A DNA stretch of 17,186 nucleotides, taken from assembly GCA_030598905.1 (NCBI GenBank), contig JAUVPA010000005.1:1-17186 (forward strand). The letters are read 5' to 3'. Under the pieces are notes generated by a model. It saw nothing but the letters and a program-made list of their open reading frames with translations. It made no database searches and was not told the origin of the DNA. The first letter of the stretch is position 1. Every line of letters starts with the position of its first letter. Source of the stretch: Acidimicrobiia bacterium. GTDB taxonomy: Bacteria; Actinomycetota; Acidimicrobiia; Spongiisociales; UBA5794. The translations under genes were made by a program, and so were the position numbers. Shown here one piece after another: positions 1 to 6,129 of the stretch.

Positions 1-1326
1 GATGATCTGGGCGACGTGGTCGGAGCCGTAGCGATCGGCGCAGTAGGTGATCATCTCGCTGCGGTAGCGCTCGTCGAAGTCCATGTCGATATCGGGCATC
101 TGGCGGCGACCCGGGTTCAAGAACCGCTCGAAGATCAGGCCGTACGCCAGCGGATCGAGGTTGGTGATCTCTAGGCAGTAGGCGACAATCGAGCCGGCGG
201 CGCTCCCCCGGCCCGGCCCGGTACGGATTCCCCGCCTGTGTGCATGGCTGATCAGGTCCCACACGATGAGGAAGTACGCCGCAAACCCCATGTCGCCGAT
301 GACCCGGAGTTCGTAGTCGATGCGGCCCCGGATCTCCTCGGTCAACTCGCCGTAGCGCTGCTGCGCTCCCTCGTACACGAGATCGCGCAGGTAGGAGTCC
401 TCATCCTGGCCTTCGGGCACAGGGAATTGGGGAAGGAGGATGTTCCCGAACTCGAGATCGACGGAGCAGCGCTCGGCAATCAGGAGTGTGTTGTCGGTTG
501 CTCCCGGATACTCGGCTCCGGGAAAAAGGGCGCGCATCTCTTGGGACGACTTCAGATAGAAGTCCTGGGACTCGAATCGAAAGCGGTTGGTGTCGCTCTT
601 GTTGGCGCCCGTCTGGATGCAGAGGAGGACATCGTGGGCCTCAGCTTCATGGGCGTAGGTGTAGTGGCTGTCGTTGGCGGCGAGAAGTGGGGCGCCGATG
701 TCTCGCGAGATCGCCAGCAGATCCGGCATGACGTTTTTCTGCGCCGGAATGCCGTGGTCCTGGATCTCGATGAAAAACGAGTCCTTGCCGAAGATGTCCT
801 GATACATCGCGGCCGCTGCCACCGCGGCCTCGTAGTTGCGTGCCTGTCCGAGGTTTCCCTCTTCGCTCGAGGCGTCGGGCGCCAACAGCTGCGGAACGTG
901 ACCTCCGAGGCATCCCGACGTGGCAATGATCCCTTCGCTGTGCTCGGAGAACAGATCGGCGTCCATCCGAGGCTTGTAGTAGTAGCCGTCGAGATACGCC
1001 TTGCTGGCCAGCTTCATCAGGTTGCGGTAGCCCGTTTCGTTCTCCGCCAACATCGTCATGTGGTAGCGAACATCGTCTCTGCGGCTCGGTCGCTCGAACC
1101 GAGATCCGGGCGTCAGGTATGCCTCAATCCCAATGATCGGCTTGATGCCGGTCTTTTTGGCTGCGCGGTAGAAGTCGACGACACCGTAGAGCGCACCGTG
1201 ATCGGTGACCGCAACTGCCGGTTGGCCATCGGCGGCTGCCGCCTCGACGAGCTCGTCGACACGGGCGGCGCCGTCGAGCATCGAGAACTCGGAATGGACG
1301 TGGAGGTGGGCGAAGCTGTCGGTCAT
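1..1326 (-). CDS. dnaE: DNA polymerase III alpha subunit (DnaE1 type), N-terminal 442 codons, truncated by window edge
   Basis: Catalytic subunit of the replicative DNA polymerase. I translated the minus strand from the ATG at 1326-1324; the frame stays open to base 1, so the C-terminal part of the protein lies outside the window. An N-terminal PHP domain is visible: HLHVHSEFSMLDG (residues 7-19), TDHG (41-44), GIEAY (66-70) and ANDSHY (217-222). The metal-binding His/Asp/Glu residues all appear intact, as in the actinobacterial DnaE1 enzymes whose PHP domain proofreads. The palm begins near the left edge with PDIDMDFDE (411-419), which matches the E. coli PDFDVDF motif carrying catalytic Asp401 and Asp403. 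The sequence resembles replicative DnaE1 rather than the mutagenic DnaE2. The gene is divergent from the phosphofructokinase pair. No strong ribosome binding site precedes the ATG, but a stop lies just upstream in frame and no better start is seen. Confidence 0.97.
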   Translation of the reverse strand, partial: MTDSFAHLHVHSEFSMLDGAARVDELVEAAAADGQPAVAVTDHGALYGVVDFYRAAKKTGIKPIIGIEAYLTPGSRFERPSRRDDVRYHMTMLAENETGYRNLMKLASKAYLDGYYYKPRMDADLFSEHSEGIIATSGCLGGHVPQLLAPDASSEEGNLGQARNYEAAVAAAAMYQDIFGKDSFFIEIQDHGIPAQKNVMPDLLAISRDIGAPLLAANDSHYTYAHEAEAHDVLLCIQTGANKSDTNRFRFESQDFYLKSSQEMRALFPGAEYPGATDNTLLIAERCSVDLEFGNILLPQFPVPEGQDEDSYLRDLVYEGAQQRYGELTEEIRGRIDYELRVIGDMGFAAYFLIVWDLISHAHRRGIRTGPGRGSAAGSIVAYCLEITNLDPLAYGLIFERFLNPGRRQMPDIDMDFDERYRSEMITYCADRYGSDHVAQII

Positions 1327-1407
1327 TGGCCTGGCTGGAAGAGAGAACTACACGAATGTAATCATGGCACATGGGACTTCGCCACATCGCGAAAAGGAGG
1401 GCATCAG

Positions 1408-1446
1408 GTGTCGGTGTCAGGAATCGGATCTCGCACGCGCCGGTAA
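1408..1446 (+). CDS. Putative 12-residue leader peptide (uORF)
   Basis: AAAAGGAGG at 1392-1400, the best Shine-Dalgarno match in the window, is followed 7 nt later by a GTG. The frame reads MSVSGIGSRTRR and ends at TAA (1444-1446). No gene of useful length follows in this frame. The last four codons (ACG CGC CGG TAA) form the 5' arm of a long hairpin (1435-1468), so a ribosome on this ORF would compete with the RNA structure. That is the geometry of a leader peptide for the downstream PFK genes. No family is recognised, and the function is inference; the alternative is a decayed gene start. Confidence 0.25.
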   Translation: MSVSGIGSRTRR

Positions 1447-1468
1447 CGCCGCCATACCGGGAGCGCGT
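1435..1468 (+). promoter_or_regulatory. Long hairpin overlapping the uORF stop codon
   Basis: ACGCGC (1435-1440) pairs with GCGCGT (1463-1468), and CGGTA (1441-1445) pairs with TACCG (1455-1459). This gives 11 bp interrupted only by a GGA bulge, with a 9-nt loop. The uORF stop codon TAA begins in the 5' arm. No U-run follows, so it is not an ordinary intrinsic terminator. It may act in PFK leader regulation. Confidence 0.4.
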
Positions 1469-1472
1469 ATGA

Positions 1473-1520
1473 ACGGCCCCCCTACGCCCGATGCCCGATA
1501 CCCGCCCCGAAAGGGGCCGT
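1473..1520 (+). promoter_or_regulatory. Mutually exclusive stem pair upstream of the first PFK gene
   Basis: GGGGCCGT (1513-1520) can pair perfectly over 8 bp with ACGGCCCC (1473-1480). Alternatively its first five bases pair with GCCCC (1504-1508) around a GAAA tetraloop (1509-1512). The two pairings exclude each other. The arrangement resembles a switch, but in GC-rich DNA it could arise by chance. Confidence 0.3.
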
Positions 1521-1541
1521 CCTATCCTCCGCGGCCCGCGA

Positions 1542-2702
1542 TTGGAGTCAGCCATCAAGATCGGAATCCTCACAGGTGGCGGCGACGTCCCCGGCCTCAA
1601 CCCGAGCATCAAGGCCGTCGTCAACCGCGTAGCGGATGGAGGCCATGAGGTCGTCGGCATCCGTCGTGGCTGGGCAGGTTTGTTGTACACGAGCAACGAC
1701 GACCCTGCGACGACCGCCGCCAACTTCATCGACCTCACCCCGGGGACCGTCCGCACCATCGACCGGACCGGAGGAACCGTGCTCCACACCAGCCGGACCA
1801 ACCCGGGTCGCGTCCGCACCGAAGAGGTGCCACCGTTCCTTGCCGCCGAGATCACGGGCGAAGGTCCTCACGACCTGACGAAACATGTGTTGAGTGTCCT
1901 CGAGGCGCAGGGAATCGACGTATTGATCCCCATCGGCGGCGACGACACGCTGTCTTACGCGCTGCGGATACACGAGGAGGGTGTGCCCGTCATCGCCATT
2001 CCCAAGACCATGGACAACGACGTGCACGGCACCGACTATTGCATCGGGTTTTCCACAGCCGTGACCCGAGGAGTCGAGTTCATCAACAACCTCCGTACCA
2101 GCACCGGCAGCCATGAGAGGATCGCGGTCATCGAACTGTTCGGTCGCTACAGCGGCGAGACATCGCTGATCACGGCCTACCTCGCCGGCGTCGATCGGGC
2201 CCTGATCTCGGAAGTGCCCTTCGATGCCGACCGGCTGGCCGAGCTGGTGCTCGAGGACAAGGCGGCCAACCCGTCCAACTACGCGATGATCACTGTGTCG
2301 GAGGGGGCAACGATCCGTAGCGGTGACATGGTGTTGGGCGGTGAGGAGGACGCCTATGGACACCGCAAACTCGGCGGCATCGGCCTGCATACCGGTGAGC
2401 TCCTCAAGGAGAAGACGGGCCAGAACATCATCTATCAGCAAGTCGCGTACCTGATGCGTTCGGGCCGTCCCGATTCTCTCGACCTGATGGTGGCCACCAA
2501 CTACGCAGTCATGGCCGCCGACCTGGCCATCGAAGGTGCATCCGGCCGGATGGTCGCGCTCCGCAATGGGACCTATGCGGCCGTGCCGATTTCGGTGACG
2601 CGTGAAGGCGTCAAACGCGTCGACGTGGACGAGCTCTACGACCTCGACGCCTATCGGCCCAAGGTGCGTCATGTCACCGGCAAACCCATGTTCCTCTACT
2701 GA
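1542..2702 (+). CDS. 6-phosphofructokinase, PPi-type signature (GGDD)
   Basis: Phosphofructokinase-fold enzyme of glycolysis that phosphorylates fructose 6-phosphate. Numbered from the TTG at 1542 (386 aa): the phosphodonor loop GGGDVPGLN is at 12-20, GGDD at 132-135, PKTMDND with the catalytic Asp at 154-160, and ELFGRYSGE around 198-206. At the position equivalent to E. coli Gly104 this protein has Asp, and at Gly124 it has Lys. That Asp/Lys pair is the accepted signature of pyrophosphate-dependent PFK, and ELFGR replaces the EVMGR usual in ATP enzymes. Donor specificity is therefore predicted to be PPi, and the reaction reversible, but this is untested. The start is uncertain: TTG 1542 lacks a Shine-Dalgarno sequence, the ATG at 1491 would add 17 unlikely residues, and a GGAG at 1544-1547 sits 6 nt before an in-frame ATC at 1554. 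The stop overlaps the next gene as TGATG. Confidence 0.9.
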   Translation: MESAIKIGILTGGGDVPGLNPSIKAVVNRVADGGHEVVGIRRGWAGLLYTSNDDPATTAANFIDLTPGTVRTIDRTGGTVLHTSRTNPGRVRTEEVPPFLAAEITGEGPHDLTKHVLSVLEAQGIDVLIPIGGDDTLSYALRIHEEGVPVIAIPKTMDNDVHGTDYCIGFSTAVTRGVEFINNLRTSTGSHERIAVIELFGRYSGETSLITAYLAGVDRALISEVPFDADRLAELVLEDKAANPSNYAMITVSEGATIRSGDMVLGGEEDAYGHRKLGGIGLHTGELLKEKTGQNIIYQQVAYLMRSGRPDSLDLMVATNYAVMAADLAIEGASGRMVALRNGTYAAVPISVTREGVKRVDVDELYDLDAYRPKVRHVTGKPMFLY

Positions 2703-3727
2703 TGGGTGTCATCGGTGTCCTCACCGCGGGCGGTGATTGCCCGGGGCTCAACGCCGTTGTGCGCGGCGTCGTGGCGCGCGCCGTCGAGCGAGATGCTGAG
2801 GTCGTGGGAATCCGCAACGGCTGGGAGGGCCTCATGGAAGGTTCGACCATGCCACTCGATCGCGACTCTGTGAGAGGCATCCTTGGCAGGGGCGGGACAC
2901 TGCTCGGAACGTCGCGAATGGACCCGTACGTACATGGGCAAGGCCTGAGCTCGTGTACGTCGACGATCCAGCGCAACGGCATCGACCGGTTGATCGTGAT
3001 CGGAGGCGACGGCACCCTTCGTTCGGCACTGCAGCTCGCCCAAGAGGGCCTTCCCGTGATCGGCGTGCCGAAGACGATCGACAACGACATCATCGGCACC
3101 GATATGACCTTCGGTTTCGACACCGCCGTGCAAGTGGCGACCGACGCCATCGATCGACTGACGACCACAGCCGAGTCCCACAATCGCGTGATCGTGGTCG
3201 AGGTGATGGGAAGAACCAAGGGCTGGATCGCCACATACGCGGGTATCGCCGGAGGTGCCGACGCCATCCTCATCCCGGAGTTCGAGTACGACATCGATGA
3301 GGTCATCGCGACGATCCGCAAGCGTCACCGCCGTGGTCAGCACTACTCCATCGTTGTCGTGGCCGAGGGTGTTGTCCCCCCACCTGGTTATGACCCCCCG
3401 AAGAAGAAGACGGATGCGTTCGGCTTCGAACGTCTGGGTGGGGTTGGTTACCAGATCGCCGCCGCCATAGAGGACATGACAACGTTCGAGTCCCGAGTCA
3501 CGGTGCTCGGTCACATCCAGCGCGGTGGTTCACCGACCGCTTACGACCGAGTACTGGCGACTCGCTTCGGTGTCACCGCCGCCGACTTTGCCCTCGATGG
3601 TCTGACCGAGGTCATGGTTGCGCTACGCGGCACGGCAATGGTCGCCGTGCCCCTCGAGGAAGCAACGAGCGGCATCCGCGGCGTGGACGAAGACACCTAC
3701 GCGACCGCTACGACGTTCTTCGGCTGA
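2702..3727 (+). CDS. pfkA: 6-phosphofructokinase, ATP-type signature (GGDG, group III-like)
   Basis: Second phosphofructokinase, 341 aa, starting at an ATG that overlaps the previous stop by one base (TGATG), so the two are probably co-translated. Visible motifs are GGDCPGLN (10-17), GGDGT (101-105), PKTIDND (123-129), VEVMGRTKG (166-174) and HIQRGGSPTAYDR (271-283). The Gly at the E. coli 104 position predicts ATP use. The Lys at the 124 position is as in the actinobacterial group III ATP-PFKs such as the Streptomyces enzyme. EVMGR and the HIQRGG substrate loop are canonical. The first PFK is clearly diverged from this one (GGDD, ELFGR), so this is not a recent tandem duplication. No terminator was found after the stop. 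Confidence 0.95.
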   Translation: MGVIGVLTAGGDCPGLNAVVRGVVARAVERDAEVVGIRNGWEGLMEGSTMPLDRDSVRGILGRGGTLLGTSRMDPYVHGQGLSSCTSTIQRNGIDRLIVIGGDGTLRSALQLAQEGLPVIGVPKTIDNDIIGTDMTFGFDTAVQVATDAIDRLTTTAESHNRVIVVEVMGRTKGWIATYAGIAGGADAILIPEFEYDIDEVIATIRKRHRRGQHYSIVVVAEGVVPPPGYDPPKKKTDAFGFERLGGVGYQIAAAIEDMTTFESRVTVLGHIQRGGSPTAYDRVLATRFGVTAADFALDGLTEVMVALRGTAMVAVPLEEATSGIRGVDEDTYATATTFFG

Positions 3728-3804
3728 TCAGTCAGGGTTGGGCAGGGATCGATGCCGTACAAGCATTCTTCGTCGGTGAAGGTCCGAGTCGCAACCGCTC
3801 TTGC

Positions 3805-4206
3805 TTACTCGAGGAGGACGGCCTCGCTATGCGTCACCACCCGCCACCGCGCCCCATCAGCCAGCGCGATCGCCATGGAGTCTCCGTCGATCCACATCGC
3901 GTCGGAAGGAAAGTCGGCCGGGATCTTGTCCAGCAGATCGCGGTCGGAAAGATTCCGAATCCTGACGAAATCATCCTCACCCGTTGTCGCCAGCATCGAT
4001 CCGTCGGGAGACAGGGCCATACCCCGAACACCTTCTTCGTGCGCTTGCGATGGCTCCCACTCCCACGTCTTGGTGTCGAAGACGCCATTCGATCCTGGGT
4101 TGCGCTGGCTTCCCAGGAAGAAGAGTTGCGGCGGCATCGGGGGGCTAGGGACGAATCGCACTAAGTCGTGTTCGCCTTGCCAGAAGTCGTACCGAGAAAG
4201 ATCCAC
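3805..4206 (-). CDS. WD40-repeat protein fragment, probable remnant
   Basis: A reading frame of 133 aa from a GTG at 4206, which has GAGGG about 7 nt upstream; the frame stays open to 4263. It contains one clear WD40 repeat (GVRGMALSPDGSMLATTGE followed by DDFVRIRN), a weaker preceding blade (VRFVPS, then FDTKTWEWEP) and part of a following one. Two to three blades cannot close a beta-propeller. The piece is therefore probably the C-terminal remnant of a larger WD40 protein of the kind actinobacteria carry (for example NACHT/STAND or SARP-type regulators with WD40 tails); that parentage is inference. It may still be translated. It is divergent from the HNH gene, with only 44 bp between the two start codons. 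Confidence 0.55.
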   Translation of the reverse strand: MDLSRYDFWQGEHDLVRFVPSPPMPPQLFFLGSQRNPGSNGVFDTKTWEWEPSQAHEEGVRGMALSPDGSMLATTGEDDFVRIRNLSDRDLLDKIPADFPSDAMWIDGDSMAIALADGARWRVVTHSEAVLLE

Positions 4207-4250
4207 AGGCCACCCTCGATTCTGTCCGCGACATCTGAGAAGATGGCGCC

Positions 4251-5399
4251 ATGTTCGACTCACACCTCGAGTCGATCAAAGACCTCCACGAGGCGACAGG
4301 GAGACTGACTTCCCAGGACTTGGATCGGCTGTTCGACGATCAACTAGAACACAGTGTGATCGAGATGCAGCGACTGCGTATTCGGCTCGATGCCGAGTGG
4401 CACCGCCTCGTCGCAGAATTGGATACACGCAAGTCGTTTCTCCTCCACGGGTATGGGTCTATGGCAGCGTGGCTCGGCGACAAGTGCCGACTGGCGTGGG
4501 GACGTGCCAAACACTCCGTCGTCGTGGCACGGGCGTTGGTCCACATGCCCTTCACGTCGGAGGCCTTCGCAACAGGTGATGTGGACCTCGTTGCGGTACG
4601 TCAGTTGGTCAAAGCCCGTTCCCGAAACCAAGAGATGTTCAAGCGAGACGAGAAGACCCTCGTGGAGAACGGCAAGGACCTGTCACCTCGCAACTTCTCA
4701 ACGGCCATTGACTATTGGATGGGCGCTGCTGACGCCGAAGCCGCCGCAGTAGACGCAGAGGAACGGTTCGCCCGGCGGCGCCTCCACATCTCCCCTCTCT
4801 TCGACATGATCCGCGTCGATGGCGAACTCGATCCCGAATCAGGCGCAACGGTGAAAACGGCAATCGCTGCTGAGGTCGACGCCGCCAACAGATCTACCGA
4901 CGACCCGCGCACCACGGCGCAGAAACGCGTTGACGCCCTTGTCAATATCTGCCTCCACTATCTCGACACGGCCGACACTCCCCAAACCGGTGGCGAGAAG
5001 CCCCACATCTCCCTGGTCGTCGACATTGAACGCCTAACCACCGGAGAGGGCCGGTCCGAGTTCGATGATGGGACCGTGATGACCTCACGCGACGCGTTGC
5101 GGATTGTCTGTGACTCTTCGATCAGCCGCATCGTCACCAGCGGACCCTCCGAAGTCCTCGACGTGGGAAGACGCACGAGGACCGTCTCACCCGCCCTGCG
5201 TCGCGCCCTGGTGATCCGCGACGAGGGCTGCACCTGGGACGGCTGCGGCATGCCCGCCCGGTTCTGTGACGCCCACCACATCATCCACTGGGCACGAGGT
5301 GGAGATACCAACCTCAAGAATCTGTGCCTGCTCTGCAGGCGACACCACCGTATTGCCCACATCACAAGTTCACTTCTTGTCGGCGGCCCATCGCCCTAA
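4251..5399 (+). CDS. DUF222 / HNH endonuclease domain protein (13E12 repeat family)
   Basis: A 382-aa protein with an N-terminal alpha-helical DUF222 region (about 20-290) and a C-terminal HNH nuclease motif. The motif reads C327-x4-C332, C339-D-A-H342-H343, then GGDTNLKNLC with N355, then C359 and C362, and finally H365-H366, so the metal and catalytic residues look complete. Such proteins are multicopy in actinobacteria and are often considered mobile; their role is not settled. The ATG at 4251 has only a weak GAGAAG upstream. After CRRHHRIAH the protein ends within about 12 residues (TSSLLVGGPSP), whereas relatives usually continue past the HHR-H segment with a Gly/Trp-rich beta tail. The C-terminus is therefore probably shortened or frameshifted. 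It sits in a small accessory island between housekeeping genes. Confidence 0.88.
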   Translation: MFDSHLESIKDLHEATGRLTSQDLDRLFDDQLEHSVIEMQRLRIRLDAEWHRLVAELDTRKSFLLHGYGSMAAWLGDKCRLAWGRAKHSVVVARALVHMPFTSEAFATGDVDLVAVRQLVKARSRNQEMFKRDEKTLVENGKDLSPRNFSTAIDYWMGAADAEAAAVDAEERFARRRLHISPLFDMIRVDGELDPESGATVKTAIAAEVDAANRSTDDPRTTAQKRVDALVNICLHYLDTADTPQTGGEKPHISLVVDIERLTTGEGRSEFDDGTVMTSRDALRIVCDSSISRIVTSGPSEVLDVGRRTRTVSPALRRALVIRDEGCTWDGCGMPARFCDAHHIIHWARGGDTNLKNLCLLCRRHHRIAHITSSLLVGGPSP

Positions 5400-5640
5400 C
5401 GGCGAGGGGCACTGAGCACCCAGCCAACACCGCATCCACACTGCCACGGTCCCGCCGAGCATCCGAAACGTGCGACCTGGGCGTGCCGGCCGGGTGTAAT
5501 TCCACAACCAGATCACACCGGCGGCGGGGAGCAGACCGAGGATGGAGATCACCGCCGGGCTGGTAAGGGCGATGACGCCGGCCGGCAGGAGCAGTCATCC
5601 GATCGCGTTTCCGAGGCGCACCGCCGTGCGTAGGCGAAGA
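5370..5640 (-). pseudogene. Disrupted small membrane-protein reading frame
   Basis: One minus-strand frame reads as a plausible hydrophobic protein interrupted by a single stop. LRLRTAVRLGNAIG precedes a TGA at 5597-5595, then come LLLPAGVIALTSP and VISILGLLPAAGVIWLWNY, then a basic tail ending at the TGA at 5372-5370. A Trp codon changed to TGA would explain the break. Its end overlaps the last 30 bp of the HNH gene on the other strand. No family is recognised with certainty. Apart from this the roughly 250 bp between the HNH gene and ybaK show nothing convincing. Confidence 0.3.
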
Positions 5641-5649
5641 GGTCAGTGG

Positions 5650-6129
5650 CTACTCGGCTATGTCGGCCCAGCGCGCCTCGGCCGCAGTGACCAGAGCATC
5701 GAGATTCACTGGGTAGACCGTCGTCGGTGTGCCGGCAGCAGACCACACATCTTCGTTGCGCTTCAGCGACTCGTCCGCCAGCACGGTCAGCGGAAGGGGG
5801 TGGCCGAAGGCGGGTGTTCCCCCAGCCGCGTAACCGGTCGCGTCGCGGCATTCCTCGAGGCTCGCACGTCGCACCTCGGCGGCCCCGAGAGCGACAGCTA
5901 CCTTGTCCGTATCGACGCGGCGATCACCCGACATCAACACGATCACAGGCTCGTCATCTGCCATGAACACAAGCGACTTGGCGATCTGCGACAAGTCGGA
6001 GTTCACGGCGGCGGCGGCATCGGCCGACGTCTTCGTCCCATCAGGAAACACGATGGGCTCGATGATCAAGTCAAGATCAGCGGACGCGGCAAGGAACCGC
6101 TGCGTCGCTTCCGGGAGATGCTCACTCAA
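5650..6129 (-). CDS. ybaK: YbaK/ProX-type aminoacyl-tRNA deacylase
   Basis: A 159-aa single-domain protein of the YbaK/prolyl-tRNA editing family, which hydrolyses mischarged tRNAs in trans. It shows QIAKSLVFM (48-56) with the conserved Lys51 that in family members is essential for deacylation. The GYAAGGTPAFGH loop (about 98-109) corresponds to the GYxxGGxxPxG motif, and the C-terminus has the usual beta pattern. The substrate (Cys-tRNAPro, Ala-tRNAPro or other) cannot be told from the sequence. The start is TTG at 6129, overlapping the stop of the upstream acyltransferase gene as TTGA, so translation is probably coupled. The function is unrelated to lipid synthesis, so the pairing looks like operon packing. 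It is the last gene of the minus-strand string. Confidence 0.9.
   Translation of the reverse strand: MSEHLPEATQRFLAASADLDLIIEPIVFPDGTKTSADAAAAVNSDLSQIAKSLVFMADDEPVIVLMSGDRRVDTDKVAVALGAAEVRRASLEECRDATGYAAGGTPAFGHPLPLTVLADESLKRNEDVWSAAGTPTTVYPVNLDALVTAAEARWADIAE

Larger units (their letters stand above)
1327..1541. other. Divergent intergenic region between dnaE and the PFK operon, rich in inverted repeats
   Basis: This stretch of about 215 bp separates the divergent dnaE and PFK genes and must hold the promoters of both. No convincing -35/-10 pair was found on either strand; an AT-rich patch near 1350-1365 (gaatgtaatcat) is the most promoter-like stretch. The plus-strand sequence from 1392 holds a strong Shine-Dalgarno sequence, a 12-codon ORF and three complementary segments, listed separately. 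Confidence 0.6.

Noticed and set aside
238..1446. 402-aa plus-strand ORF
   Set aside because: It lies antisense to dnaE, whose PHP and palm motifs are unmistakable in the opposite frame; long antisense ORFs are expected in GC-rich codon usage.
1548..2672. 374-aa minus-strand ORF
   Set aside because: Mirror of the first PFK gene; its sequence has no domain character, while the plus frame carries all PFK motifs.
2696..3514. 272-aa and 215-aa minus-strand ORFs
   Set aside because: Shadows of the second PFK gene with low-complexity Arg/Ser/Thr composition.
3752..4579. 275-aa plus-strand ORF across the WD40 fragment and HNH start
   Set aside because: Its frame crosses the start of the well-supported HNH gene out of frame, and the WD40 signature lies on the other strand.
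5385..5405. TCGCC-CTAAC-GGCGA hairpin at the HNH stop as a terminator
   Set aside because: Only 5 bp and no T-run follows, so it cannot be called an intrinsic terminator.
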